A model generated the notes under the pieces. It was not told the origin of the DNA. It did no database searches and saw only the letters and a list, made by a program, of their open reading frames with translations. A stretch of DNA of 64,000 nt from Begonia masoniana (Eukaryota; Streptophyta; Magnoliopsida; Cucurbitales; Begoniaceae), in assembly GCA_022432975.1 (NCBI GenBank), contig CM039510.1:30058412-30122411 (forward strand). Direction: 5' to 3'. Both the position numbers and the translations under genes were made by a program. Below, piece after piece: positions 33,390 through 45,375 of this stretch. Every line of letters starts with the position of its first letter. Position 1 is the stretch's first letter.

Positions 33390-34036
33390 AAACAAAATTT
33401 TCGTCCTCGAAAATTGCTTAAACAAAGAGCTCTGGATATTTGTCCAGCATGTCTTGTTGTCGTTCCCATGTGGCTTCCTCAATACCATGATTTATCCATA
33501 AGACTTTCACTAGTTGAATTTCCTTATTCCTCAGAGTCTTAACTGCAGATTCTATAATCCTTACAGGCTTCTCTTCATACACCAGTGCCGGCTCGATTTC
33601 GATATCCACTGGCTTAACAACTTGTGTAGGATCTCGTATGCATTTTCTTAACATTGACACATGAAAAACATTGTGAACTTTTTCCAGTGATAGGGGCAAT
33701 TGCAGTCTATAAGCTGTGCTGCCGATTCTCTCTAAGACAGGGAATGATCCAACAAATCACGGATTAAGCTTTCCCTTCTTGCCAATATTAGTACTCCTTT
33801 AAAGGGTGAAATCTTTAGAAAAACTTCATCTCCAATAGAGAACACCAGATCTCTCCTCCTTTGGTCTGCATAACTTTTCTGTCGACTTTGTGCAGTAATC
33901 ATTCTCCTCCTAATAATGGCAATCTTGTCTGACATCTGCTGCAAGATCTCGGGACCTAGGAGTTTTGTTTCACCGACCTCATCCCAGTACAAAGGTGATC
34001 TACACTTCCTGTCATACAGTGCCTCATAAGGTGCCA
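33390..34036 (-). pseudogene. pol: Integrase C-terminus and chromodomain-like tail, element A
   Basis: Two open pieces: 33732-34036 (M-A-P-Y-E-A-L-Y, C-R-S-P-L-Y-W, the GPY/F-side C-terminal domain) and 33418-33699 (H-N-V-F-H-V-S-M-L-R-K, then L-R-N-K-E-I and V-L-W-I-N-H-G-I-E-E-A-T-W-E). The last segment is the C-terminal chromodomain-like module typical of Del/Tekay chromoviruses, thought to direct integration to heterochromatin. A stop/frameshift at ~33700-33732 separates the pieces. The upstream part of integrase continues at 36407 after a solo LTR. Confidence 0.85.
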
Positions 34037-36406
34037 TGTAACACCCGAGTTAACGGCCAGGTGATTTTCTTAACTATATTAACGGTCATAAATATTTAAT
34101 CTTCGTAGTTTAGGATTTATGCCAAGCTTAATTAATTACATGTGGATCTAAACTAGGTTGAGTGGTAAAGTTGTAATATTGGAGGATTGAGGCCAGTATT
34201 TAAAGAAAAATGAAAGGGTTCAAACCTCATTTAAACCACGGTAGCCGACACCTCCCTTTCCAGCGATTTCTTCTCTCCCAAGCCCCCGCTCACTGCTATC
34301 AGTGTCTTCCTCGCCGACGACCAGTTTCTAGCCCGCATTCCTCTGCGAATCCACACCCGAGGTATGAAATGGACAATGTAGTTATCTGTTTGTGTTTGGA
34401 GTTCTGTTTCCAGCTCGGCATTTGAACTCGGATTTTATCAATGGCCGAGTAGTATTAGAACATTTTAGAATCCGAGAGTAGTAATGTCAACCCGAATCGA
34501 TTCTGGACATTTTAAGTAATCAACTCAGACTTAATCGATAGTGGAACCTGTTTGTTTTATTTTGGATTTCAGATTTTGCACAGTACAAACCAAGGATTCG
34601 GGAATGACTTTAACTAATAGATCCTAGGATGATTTATGAGTAGAGTTTTAGGATTTTGATTTAACTACTGTAATGCACATGTTTTAGGTGAAGAAGTTGA
34701 AGAGAAGAGGTCCAGATTGCTAAGGAGACCAGGTAAGTGAATGTATAGGTTTCTCGGTCATTAGGACCCTACATCAGAGGATACTAAGTAGAATGTTATT
34801 TGATGATTAGAAACTCCCTTATGCGGATGTCTAGTGTTCTTGATGACGTTTAGTTCGAAAGTAATATTCCATGATGGATAATTCTCTGCTCTGTAGCTTG
34901 ATGTTTTAAGAGTTTCCATATTCACGCAGCATGAAAGTTTTATGCATATGAAAATGTTTTAAAAGCATGTTTTCTCATGAACAAGATAAGATGATAAAAT
35001 CCTTGCAACGTGGTTGAGTGAGGGTTGGGGGCGGTTCGGCGTATGTCACAGTACAAAGAAGGACATATGTATACGACCCGCAGTAGGGACCATGATCAAA
35101 ATCACTGTCGAACCCCCTTTACCGGCACAAATCTTCTCTCATTCCACACAACTGAAATGATGAATATGAACAATGATTACGAATGATGAATATGATTCAT
35201 GATTATGAATGATGAATATGAACAAGAATATGAACAAGAAATGATCTATGAGCATGTTTTCTCTGAATTATGCATTCATGCACTCATGTTAATGTCGCAT
35301 TCGTTACTAAGCATTAGGCTTATAGATGAACCTTATGATGTAGGTGAAGAGAATACAGGTGAAGATACTAACTTCAAAGAGGATATTTAAAGCTGGTTGC
35401 TGGAGGATACTCAAAGTGACAGTGTGGGACTGGAGAGGTGATTATGACCCCTGGTTATTGCTCCCTTATGTCAGTAAGAATATAAGAACTGGAATTATGT
35501 AGGATGGTGTTAGTATTGTTTGAGTTAACTCTTGAGTCTGGGATTGGATATGAGGATATGTTTCCTTTTAAAGGATTTATGTCATGCAAGTCTTCCGCTA
35601 TTTATACTCTGAATGAATTTGTTATACCAGTAAGATCCTTTCTTAGCTAAGTTGTGTTATGTGAAAGTTGGATGAATCCTTTTGGTAGGAGTTTTCTACC
35701 GGAAGATGTGTTTTCTCCTATCGGTAGAAGTAAGTAGTAATTTTGTCGTCTAACGATCGGCAGATGTAGAGTGTTTAGCCATCGGATGATGAAAGTATAG
35801 TTTTGTCGTCCAGCGATCGGTAGATGTAGAGTGTTTAGCGATTGGCAGATGTAGAGTGTTTAGTGATCGGATGATGTAAAGCTTGTAAGCTATCGGAAGA
35901 TGTCTTAGATGAACACGTGAATTTCACATGTCTATCGGTAGATGTTTTAATGAGTCACGAGAGCTACACGTGTCCATCGGTAGATGTCCACTACCGGATG
36001 ATGTTTTAAGTGATCACGTGAGAAGCACGTATCGGTAGATGTTTTCTGCCGGGCGTCGGTGAGAGAGTTGTGTGAAGTGCACGATACAAATCGGATGGTG
36101 CGAGCTCTGATGCATGCAAACCCATGCAATCCGAGATCGATGAAGTCGAGCGACTTGAGGGCAATTCATCTCCGCCCGACTATGTCTTAGAACCGATGAT
36201 CGTGTATGGTCGCTCGTGTCTGTGAGCGATTAAGTAAGTAATATCATGAAGAAGTCAGGTACAAGGGATTAATTCTCCATCAGATAAGTTGAAGTCTTTA
36301 AGTCTGCTAGATACACTGTTAAAAAAAAAGAGAAGAGAGCCCAATTATGAATTAAAGTTTTAAGACAAGTCACGAATTTCGTGGCGATCCTCCCCGAATT
36401 GTTACA
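34037..36406 (+). mobile_element. Solo LTR F (2370 bp) with TSD TGCCA
   Basis: TGTAACACCCGAGTTAACGG to GAATTGTTACA, flanked by TGCCA at 34032-34036 and 36407-36411, splitting the integrase of element A. It contains a TATTTAAAG promoter near 34196, exon 1, intron 1 (34362-34687), mini-exon 2, intron 2, exon 3 and tail repeats (35690-36060) with GATCGGTAGATGT units and CACGTG/CACGTGT motifs. Confidence 0.92.
34688..35390 (+). other. Leader mini-exon 2, intron 2 and exon 3 (LTR F)
   Basis: Exon 2 34688-34732 (45 nt), donor GTAAGTG, stem GGTC-ATTAG-GACC at 34756-34768 (both sides changed relative to GGCC/GGCC), acceptor GATGTAG at 35343, exon 3 to TAA at 35388-35390 (47 nt). The frame is open in exon 2 and reads L-L-R-R-P then G-E-E-N-T-G-E-D. 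Confidence 0.55.
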
Positions 36407-37474
36407 TGCCATACCAATGGTGGACTGGTAACTATTATTGTAGGAGAATTCCACCAAGGCTAAGTATCGACTCCAAGATGTCTGGAAATCCAGCACGCAC
36501 GCTCTCAACATATCTTCTAGTATCTGAATGGTCCTCTCAGATTGACCATCGGTTTGAGGGTGAAAAGCAGTGCTGAAAGACAATTTTGTTCCTAATGTGC
36601 CTTGCAAACTTTTCCAAAATCTTGAGGTGAATCTAGAATCACGATCGGAGATAATAGACAAGGGGATCCCATGCAATCTGATAATTTCCTGAATGTACAG
36701 GTTAGCAAGTTGATTCATTGTAAAAGTCATTCTTACTGGTATAAAGTGGACTGATTTTGTCATTCTGTCAACCACAACCCAAATACTATCATGTCCTTTG
36801 ATTTGTCTTTGGTAATCCCACCACAAAATCCATGGCAATGTTCTCCCACTTCCATTCAGGGATCGGTAAGGGTTGAAGAGTACCTCCTGGGCGTTGGTGT
36901 TCTGCTTTAACTTGTTGGCATATCAAGCATGACTCTACAAACTTGGCCACATCCCTCTTCAGGTTTGTCCACCAGTAATGTAACTTCAAGTCCCGATATA
37001 TCTTGGTGCTACCAGGATGTACAGAAAAGGAAGATGAATGTGCCTCAACCAAGATCAACTCACGCAACTCCTTATCACTTGGAATCTACCATTGCTGGAG
37101 AGACTGAACTCAGAGGAGGCATCCTTTAACTTACTCATCATGCTACTATTCTCCTTTGAATCCTTTTGTTGTGCCTCTTTGATCCTGTCCAAAATAGTTG
37201 GTCGAATAGATAAGTCAGTAAGTAAAGCTGACAGCTTGAGAACTATTTCCAATTCGAACTTCTGAACTTCCTTCCGCAAAGGTACATACATGGTTGATAC
37301 CGCGGGTTGCATTGTTGTTGACATTCTGCTTAATGCCGCCACAACATTGGCCTTACCCGGGTGATATTTAATTTTAAAGTCATAATCTTTAACAAATTCA
37401 CACCAACGTCTTTGTCTCATATTTAATTCCTTCTGAGTAAATAGGTATTTCAAACTTTTATGGTCGGAAAACAC
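36407..37474 (-). pseudogene. pol: RNase H end and integrase of element A, broken
   Basis: Three overlapping-frame pieces: 37055-37474 ([18 protein letters not shown], the RNase H/integrase spacer), 36789-37067 (HHCC zinc region with C-L-I-C-Q-Q-V-K and first catalytic D in A-M-D-F-V) and 36407-36838 (second D in I-S-D-R-D-S-R-F and E in [10 protein letters not shown]). Frameshifts near 37065 and 36800 break it. It ends at the solo LTR target [11 protein letters not shown]. Confidence 0.85.
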
Positions 37475-38639
37475 CTCACACTATTGTCCATACAAATTGT
37501 GTCTCCAAATCTTTAATGCAAAAACAACTGCGGCTAACTCTAAATCGTGAGTGGGGTAATTCTGTTCATAACTCTTCAGCTGCCTAGAGGCATACGCCAC
37601 AACCTTACCTTCTTGCATCAAAACACACCCCAGACCAACTTTGGATGCATCACAATAAACACTAAACTTTCCTTCTTCGGTTGAGAGAGTCAATAGTGGG
37701 GCTGTTGTCAACTTCAGATTAAGTGTCTGGAAGTCATCTTCACAAGCTTCAGTCCAAGAGTACTTGGTGTCCTTCTTTGTTAAATTAGTTAAAGACTTAG
37801 CTATCATAGAGAATTCCTTAATGAACTTTCTATAATAATCTGCCAGACCAAGGAAACTGCGGACTTCACTGGCATTCCTTGGCTGTGGCCAATCCTTAAC
37901 TGCCTGAACTTTGGTTGGATCGACTGATACACCTTCTGCAGAGATGACATGGCCTAAGAAGTTGACCTTATCCAACTAGAACTCAAGACAACTTGGCATA
38001 GAGTTGCTGTCGTTTTAATGTTGTCAAAACCAGTCTTAAGTGTTCCTCGTGGTCAGCTTTAGTCCGTGAGTATATTAAGATATCATCTATGAACACAATT
38101 ACAAACTTGTCCAAGTAATCACGAAACACTCGATTCATTAGGTCTATAAAGGCTGCAGGTGCATTGGTTAACCCAAACGACATCACAAAGAATTCATAAT
38201 GTCCATAACGGGTCCTGAAGGCTGTCTTAGGTATATCACTCTCCTTAACCTTCAATTGATAATAGCCCGAACGTAAGTCAATCTTTGAAAATACTTTAGC
38301 TCCTTGTAATTGGTCAAACAGGTCATCAATCCGGGGCAATGGGTACTTGTTCTTAATTGTCAACTTGTTTAGCTCTCTGTAGTCAATGCACATTCTAAGA
38401 GAACCATCTTTCTTCTTAACGAATAGGATAGGTGCACCCCAGGGAGAACTACTAGGGCGTATAAATCCCTTGTCAACTAATTCCTGCAGTTGGACTTTTA
38501 ATTCCTTCAGCTCAACAGGTGCCATGCGATAAGGGTTCTTGGATATAAGTAATACCTCGGGATATGTATCAATTTCAAAGTCCGTTTCTCTATCAGGTGA
38601 TAACCCGGGCAAGTCGTCCAAAAAGGCTTCAGGAAACTC
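37475..38639 (-). pseudogene. pol: Reverse transcriptase-RNase H of element A, broken
   Basis: 37983-38621 encodes the RT fingers and palm: [17 protein letters not shown], and catalytic [10 protein letters not shown] 5-base loss near 37990 and W-to-TAG break it before V-N-F-L-G-H-V. 37481-37975 holds the RT connection and RNase H start ([21 protein letters not shown]). A Q-to-TAG change near 37480 splits Y-G-Q from C-E-V-F-S-D. An in-frame TGA at 38642-38640 separates it from the protease. Confidence 0.88.
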
Positions 38640-40034
38640 TCAGACTATAGGAATATCTTGTACTTTTACTTTATCCCTCACCCGATCATCAACTACACTA
38701 GCTAGATAACTCTCACAGCCACCTTTCAATAACTGTTGAGTCTCTAGAGAGGATATAATTGGTATTTTACTTATTTTTGGGATAGCTTGGAATGTATACC
38801 GATCTCCATTCGGGGGTCGGAATTCAACCAAACCGGACCTACAACTTATTGTGGCATGGTGTCTGAATAACCAATCCATCCCTAGTATAACTTCATACAC
38901 CTTCATGTCAATTACAATCAGTTCTACATATAACTTCTTATCTCCTAAGGACACAATGTCACCCTTCACTATTTGTTCAGAATGTAAGGATTTCCCTGCC
39001 AGTAACATGACACTATATGGCCAATCAGCTGGTAAGCATCCTAACTTATGCTTACAGACAAATAGGGTTGCTATAAATGAGTGGGTGGCCCCCGTGTCTA
39101 TAAGTGTGTAAGCAGGAATACCACAAATCATAATTGTACCTGTTATGACCGTATGCTGCACAGTATCTTCATCCTCCATCATAGCAAAGACTCTGGGTGC
39201 TATTCTTGGTCGATTGGGGTCTGCTGGTATGGGGCAGTCTCTGACTACATGTCCGACCTTGTCACATCTGTAGCAACGGCCAGAGTGTAGCTTGCACTCG
39301 CCATGGTGGTTCTTCTGGCAGTTGGAGCATAAAGGGGCTAATGGTCGTTTTCCTTTTCCTTGATCATCATTTGGATTGAAGGGTCTCTTTATACCTTGCT
39401 GTTGTTGTTGTGGTCCCCTGTTCTGTTGTGGTTGCCATCCTTTGTTCTTACGTGGTGGCGGCTGAGCCTCCTTAATGAACTTCCTTGGCTGTTCACGCTG
39501 CGCATATATCGTTATCTCAGCTTCTTCCAGTTCCAAGGCCTTAGCCGTCACTTCACCATATGGTATATCATGTATTCCAGCAGTCTTTACTCTCATATAC
39601 AAACTCGGCTTCAATCCTTGAACAAATTGGTGAATCTTGTCCTCATCATCCTCAACCAATCGGGGAGCAAACCGTGATAAAGCCTCAAACCTACATATGT
39701 AATCCGCCACAGAGCCAGTTTGACGTAAATTCATGAACTCCTTCTTCTTGCTGGCCCGAACGGTCCTTTTGAAATACTTATCAAAGAAAGCAGTCTTAAA
39801 CATTTCCCAGGTCATAGCTTCTGCATTAATGGTGCTCTGGATTGAGTTTCACCAATGCCTTACATCAAGTTCCAGGTGAAAGACAGCACATGTAACCTTA
39901 TCTCCGTCCTCAACTTTTGCATACCTGAACATGTCCTCCATCTTCTGAATCCATTCCTCAGCATAAACAGGGTCTGAAACTCGACCATTAAATGTTGGGG
40001 GTCGAAGCCGGTGAAAACGCTCGCCACCATGAAA
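38640..40034 (-). pseudogene. gag-pro: gag (C-terminal) and protease of element A
   Basis: 391 open codons (39815 to 38640) plus earlier Gag codons to 40034 in another frame after W-W-N became W-stop near 39850. Gag C-terminus, Q-rich linker, intact CCHC knuckle C-Y-R-C-D-K-V-G-H-V-V-R-D-C (~39250-39290), then protease D-T-G-A-T-H-S-F (~39070-39095) and M-D-W-L-F-R-H. The frame ends I-P-I-V then TGA, just before RT in the same frame. The N-terminal part lies beyond the solo LTR, at 42645-42794. Confidence 0.88.
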
Positions 40035-40623
40035 TGTAATATCCGGCTTGTACGGATTTTTGGATTTAATATATTATATTGATATATTATATTATTAGAT
40101 GACATTTTTGTAAATATGTCAAATAAGGTCCATTTTACGAAAAGAAAGCGTCATTATGACCCTAACAGATAATAAGAATTTTAAGGAAATTATGAGAATT
40201 TTCGGAGTTTAAACGTTATATTCCGAGTAATTACGTCTTTCGTAAAGTAATTGACGTTTTAGTAAAAATAGTAAACGAGGTCCGAATTGCGAACAGACAG
40301 TTTTGAATAAACCCTATCGGTGAATTGGACTTATTGGCGAAGTATGGAAGTTTGGGGAAATCCGAATCGTTGGACGATTAACGAAACGAAGGACGAAACA
40401 AATAGATTTAAGTCAAAAGGGCAAAATGGTAATTTGCAAATCTATTTTATAAAACATCACAAATCATTTTCTCTCCCTCACTTTCTCTCCTCTCCTCCTC
40501 TGGATCGCACGAACAGGGAGCTCTCCCTCCTCACGGCCGCCGGCGATTTTCGAAGATCCGAGCTCCGTCCGACCTCCGATCAACTCCGATCCTTCACGGT
40601 TTCTTCCCCTCTCGCTACTCTCG

Positions 40624-41674
40624 GTATGTAGCTCCAATCTCTGAGCATTTATTTCGAGTTTTCGGTTCGATTTAGGGTTAGGGTTTCAATTAGGGTTTCG
40701 ACGAAAAACGCGAATTAGGGTTCGTAATTAATAGGTTAGCCTTGATTAAGTATATATCGAACGTATTGGACGTTATTGGACGAAGAAAAATCAATTTGTG
40801 AAAAAGTTAAAATTAGTAGATTTTCGGGTTTTTGGGAAAAACTCGTAAATGGAGGATTTTTTGGATTATCGAGCATTAGTCGACGTTCTAAATGCTTTAA
40901 TTAGCTAAGTTTGAGGAATTAGGAGAATTCTTTAGTTAAGGTTTGAAATTTGGACGTTAGAAGCTCGAATTGGTTTTTAACTATGAATGTTGTGTTTTGC
41001 CCAGACGAACGACGCTCGTGGACGGAACTCAGTGTGCTACGGACGTCAGGTAAGTCTTCGCGTCTTGTTTGGCCGATTGGCCTACACCATATGATTTTAG
41101 GTTGTTCGAGGAAATTGGTGAATTGTTGTTTAAATTGCTTTGGTTGGGTAGTTAGGTTATTCGTTTTATAGGTTGCTTGTTTACCGTCTTGATGGTACAT
41201 ACGTTGTTTGCTTATACTCTGCTCATGTTATAGTATTGCACATGTTCACGCATCATGGTTTCTGAAAAGCATGAAAAAGGAATTTGTATGCATGTTTTCA
41301 TAAAAAGGAAAAGGATAATGAAAAGTAATGAATGTCTGTAATCTGTAATCTGTCTGGTCATGAGCGGTGGCGGTGGTTCAGACATGGCTGCAAGGGGAGC
41401 ATGTTCTTCCCCCCGGTTAGATACGAGGGGCTATCCAATCGCCGGATGTGCCGCTCCTATCTAGCGAGAGTGAAGCCCCGGTGACGTTTATGAAATGAAA
41501 TGAAATGAAATGAAATGAATAGCGAAAAGGTAGGAAGCATGTTTTTTTACGAATGGCACGCATAGCATGCATTGCATTCACGTAGACTTACTGAGCCTTA
41601 AGCTCACGACTTATTTTTATGGTGTAGGTGACCTCTACACAGGTGAGGATGAGATCCCTCCACCCGAGGCATGA
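40624..41674 (+). other. Spliced-leader module (LTR V2)
   Basis: Intron 1 40624-41004 (GTATGT...GCCCAG), mini-exon 2 41005-41049 (45 nt), intron 2 41050-41627 with stem GGCC-GATT-GGCC at 41071-41082, exon 3 41628-41674 ending TGA (47 nt). The frame runs from exon 1 (S-S-P-L-A-T-L) over exon 2 (S-W-T-E-L) to G-E-D-E-I-P-P-P-E-A. V3 repeats S-S-P-L-V-T-L at its exon 1 end. An in-frame ATG exists at 40320 but is upstream of the TATA-like box. Confidence 0.6.
41490..41520 (+). repeat. (TGAAA)n short tandem repeat in intron 2
   Basis: Five to six TGAAA units inside intron 2 of LTR V2, where family V has its 12-bp array. Confidence 0.85.
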
Positions 41675-42099
41675 TCGGTTGAAGAAAGATGGCCCGCGGG
41701 AGTGTGCTGAGTAGTCGAGGCGCGTTTTGACCCGTGGGGACGTAGGTATATGTTTTGGGAACGTGATATGAATTGTATAGCTGAATTATATTAGGATGCT
41801 TGGATTTGGTTAGTTAATAGGTTAATGTTTTGACGTTTTGAAACCTGTTTTATAACTGTTTGGTAAATGTATTTAAAACGTTTGTTATTAGTGTTATCGA
41901 AGTGTTTTGAATGATTTTAAATGGTTACGGGTATGCTCGGTTTTTGGAGCTATCCACGCAGTTGGACTTCGCCAAGTCCGCCGTAATACGATTGAGTTTA
42001 GAATACGTTTGAGTGGGATTGAAGCTATGAATTGGTTGATAATGTTGATGAATGTAATGAATGAAATGTGAAAATGTTGAAGGAGAAGTGAAGTGAATT

Positions 42100-42440
42100 G
42101 CTCTCTGGAATCGGATTCCAGAGAGCTAAGTTTGTGTTCTGCTCTCTGGAATTCCAGAGAGCTATGTATTGAACGAAAACAGAAGAAAGAGAAAAGGGGA
42201 AGTCTGATCGCTGGGCGATCGCTGCATGGTGTGCAGCGATCGATCTCTGCAGCAAGCCGAGATCGATCGCTGCTCTGCTTGCTGCCTTGGCAGCTACATG
42301 CAGCGATCGATCTCTGCTTGATGCAGAGATCGATCGCTGTTTGGCAACCTTCAGCGATCGGCGATCGGTCTCTGCCTAAGGCAGAGACCGATCGCCAACT
42401 TAGAAATGCATTTCGAGGGCAGAATCCCAATTCTGCCCTC
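42100..42440. repeat. Seven consecutive hairpins in LTR V2 tail
   Basis: Perfect or near-perfect inverted repeats at 42100-42126 (GCTCTCTGGAATC arms), 42141-42162 (fully palindromic), 42216-42242, 42233-42273, 42300-42339 (GCAGCGATCGATCTCTGC arm), 42361-42395 (16-bp arms, TAA loop) and 42415-42440 (GAGGGCAGAAT arms). Related sets occur in LTR V3 (45376-45690), 48755-48920 and LTR D (54631-54850). Confidence 0.85.
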
Positions 42441-42644
42441 CCACTTTTCTGAATGAATTTTAAATACTTTACTTAAATATTTTAAGTTTTATTTAGTTAA
42501 TAAACGTTTTGTTTTAAATGCTTTAAAAGTTAAATTTTAATTCCGATTTCAATTCTGATTTAGTTTCCGCTTAAGAATAAGTTTAAAAGATTAAAATGAA
42601 AAATTTTATTACGGAAATACGGGTAGGGTATATGGGGTGTGACA

Positions 42645-42794
42645 ATCTTGAGCTGCATTCGAACTAGAATTCGCTTGTTCTTCTCTAGTAGTCATCAGTT
42701 GTTCGATCTGGCGAGATTGGCGCATGACCAACTCTGTCAACTGAGCAATGGCATTGCTGTCCTCATTGGTCTCTCTTTACTGTCCTCTTACCAT
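42645..42794 (-). pseudogene. gag: gag N-terminus of minus element A
   Basis: Starts MVRGQ at 42794 then TAA, as in the + copy at 23955. Continues R-Q-I-E-Q-L and R-E-E-Q-A-N-S-S to the solo LTR insertion point at 42644/42645. Confidence 0.85.
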
Positions 42795-42940
42795 TTTGAG
42801 ATTCCTAAACAAATATTCGTAAATACATCTTAACTTAATGACATTTACTAGAATAGTAAACATTTATAGTTGCTGGAGTGCACTCCAGTGGCAATCTGTG
42901 CTGGAAGCAGTCTGCAGAATCGATTTTAGAACCCGGTATT

Positions 42941-42952
42941 GCTTTGATACCA
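42941..42952 (-). other. Primer-binding site, minus element A
   Basis: Minus strand TGGTATCAAAGC, same one-base variant as the + copy. Confidence 0.85.
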
Positions 42953-42956
42953 TAAT

Positions 42957-43117
42957 TGTAACGACCCCAATAGGGCCGAGACATAATTCATGACTTTCTT
43001 AATCATTTAATTCTTACTTTATGCATCATGTTCATTACTAGCATTGTTTTTATCATTATTTTTTTTTCTTTTTTAAAAAAAACTTAGAACTTGAAACTTG
43101 ACTCGCGGACAACATAT
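42957..43117 (-). mobile_element. Tail of 5' LTR A, minus copy
   Basis: Corresponds to 23632-23792: LTR end GGGGTCGTTACA (complement at 42957) up to the TSD CATAT (ATATG on the minus strand) at 43113-43117 where LTR B is inserted. The rest of LTR A beyond B is not present here. Confidence 0.85.
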
Positions 43118-45375
43118 TGTAACGACTCCGGCCAGGAGCCGTCACGTGTTCATATCCTTTCATTAATCATTTGCTTGAGTTTTACTATTATTACATTCAC
43201 TTACTATCTCTCAACAGACTTTCACATTTTACATATATATTTATTTTTTCTAAACTGGTAATAGAGACGCAGAACCATTAAGGAAGACGAACCCTCTCAT
43301 GCCCGACTTCCCACGCCTCGTCGGCTCAAACTTTCACAGAGTCGAGCGACTGGACTCGGTCATCGGTTTCTTGAAAATTTCGGGAAAAGAGGAAGTGCCC
43401 TCAATTCTCTTAACAAAATACCACTCGGGTTTGCATGGGTTGTATGCGTTGACAACCCTCAGAAACTTAGTCGTCTGGTCATCACGTGCATTACGCGTGA
43501 CTCGCTTAACATCACCTAAAAGGAGACATCTTCCGGTGGGCACGTGGGCCTCGCGTGCTAAATTAAAACATCATCCGGTCACTAAATGACAAAAACACAT
43601 TTTATATCTTCCGGTCGCTAAACGACAAAACACATTTTACATCTTCCGGTCGGTAAACGACAGAACACATTTTACATCTTCCGGTCGCTAAACGACAAAA
43701 CACATTTTACATCTTCCGGTCGCTAAACGACAAAACACATTTTACATCTTCCAGTGACGTCATCCGGAAGACTAAACCATCATACAACTATCCTTCGGCA
43801 TCTGCCGATGACGTCAGCCGGAAGACTAAACCAACAAACAACTACCCTTCGGCATCTGCCGATGACGTCAGCCGGAAGACTAAACCATCAAACAATTAAC
43901 TCTCGGCATCTGCCGATGACGTCAACCGGAAGACTAAACCATCAAACAATCAACTCTCGGCATCTGCCGATGACGTCAACCGGAAGATTGCCTCATCCAG
44001 CTTCCGTCTTACGGTAGAGAACACTAAATCATCAAAGGACTCCTTCCAACTGGAAGAAAACACAACTCATCCAAATGCATATAATGGAAGACTTAAGCAA
44101 CAGATCATTTATAATCTATTTAATCATTCCCTGACTCAGTGATCCACTAGACAGTTTCAAAGCTCAACGTTTTAAAATAATCTCATCCTACTTAAACTAC
44201 CATATCCTTTAACATACTGTAACATAAGAGTCTTAACCAGGGGTCATAAATCGCCTCTCAAGTCCCGCACTGTCACCTTGAGCATCCTCTTTGAACATAA
44301 CATCCTCACCTGAACCTTCTTCACCTACACCATAAGGTTTAACTATAAGCCTAATGCTTAGTAAGGAATGCATGCTGACAGATATACATGAGTACACAAT
44401 TTAAAGAGACATAATTCATAAACCATTCTTCATTCATGTTCATCTTTATCATTTACATAACATGTAATAAGGCAGGGAACGAGGGAGGAAGACAGGGGTA
44501 CATAGTCATTTGCCTATCGCGGCAGTCGTACATAATCATTTGCCTATCGCGGCAATCATGATACATCACTCGGCCTCCCCAGTGGGAGAATTCGCGAGCC
44601 ATACATATCGTTAACTCGGCCTCCACCAGTGGGAGATTTCGCGAGTCGTACATATCATTAACTCGGCCTCCACCAGTGGGAGAATTCGCGAGTCATACAT
44701 ATCATTAACTCGGCCTCCACCAGTGGGAGAATTCGCGAGTCATACATAACATAGTCTTTCCCCTCTCTGCACTTAATCTTGGTTACATTTGCTTTTCATA
44801 TTCTCAACTTAATCATAACAGGGACACAGTGCATAGACATAAAGTTCATAGAGAGAAGTCATATCATGAGGACAAGTAAAACATCCTGTAACTTTACATT
44901 TACTTACACAACTTCTTCATATCGTGGAAATAATAAATCATAGTCAATAAGCTAACATCTCAGTGATTTCCTAATACCCTTGCGGTGTAGGGCCCTAGTG
45001 GCCGGAAATCTTAATACATTTACTTACCTGGATTCCTTAGCAATCCGAGCTTCTTTTCTTTAAACTTCTTCACCTAAAACATGTACGTTACAGTAGTTAA
45101 AACAAAGTCCTAATAGTCCTAATCATAAACCATCCTAGGATCTAATAGCTAAAGTTGTACCACCCCAAATACTGTACCCGTATTTCCCATATTATTTTTT
45201 TTTTATCTTTACATTTTATAAACTTTAAAACTTGACGTTAACCAGAATTGAAATCGAAACCGAAACCGGAATCGAAATCGAAGTCCGTTTAGTAAATCAT
45301 TTAAAACATAAACTAAAACTATTTAAATAAAACTTAAAAACATTTAATTAAAAACATTTAAAATCAATTAAAAGA

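Larger units (their letters stand above)
40035..42644 (+). mobile_element. Solo LTR V2 (2610 bp), no clear TSD
   Basis: TGTAATATCCGGCTTGTACG to GGGGTGTGACA, inserted in the gag of element A. Flanks are CCATGAAA and ATCTTGAG against an uninterrupted CCATGATCTTGAG, so no 5-bp duplication is seen. It is a relative of LTR V but lacks the 12-bp array; at that place it has AAAAGGATAATGAAAAG and (TGAAA)n, a plausible seed. A TTTTATAAAAC TATA-like box is near 40444. Confidence 0.88.

Noticed and set aside
40672..40700. Interstitial telomere repeat (TTTAGGG)
   Set aside because: Only two or three imperfect units around TTTAGGGTTAGGGTTT; too short to call.
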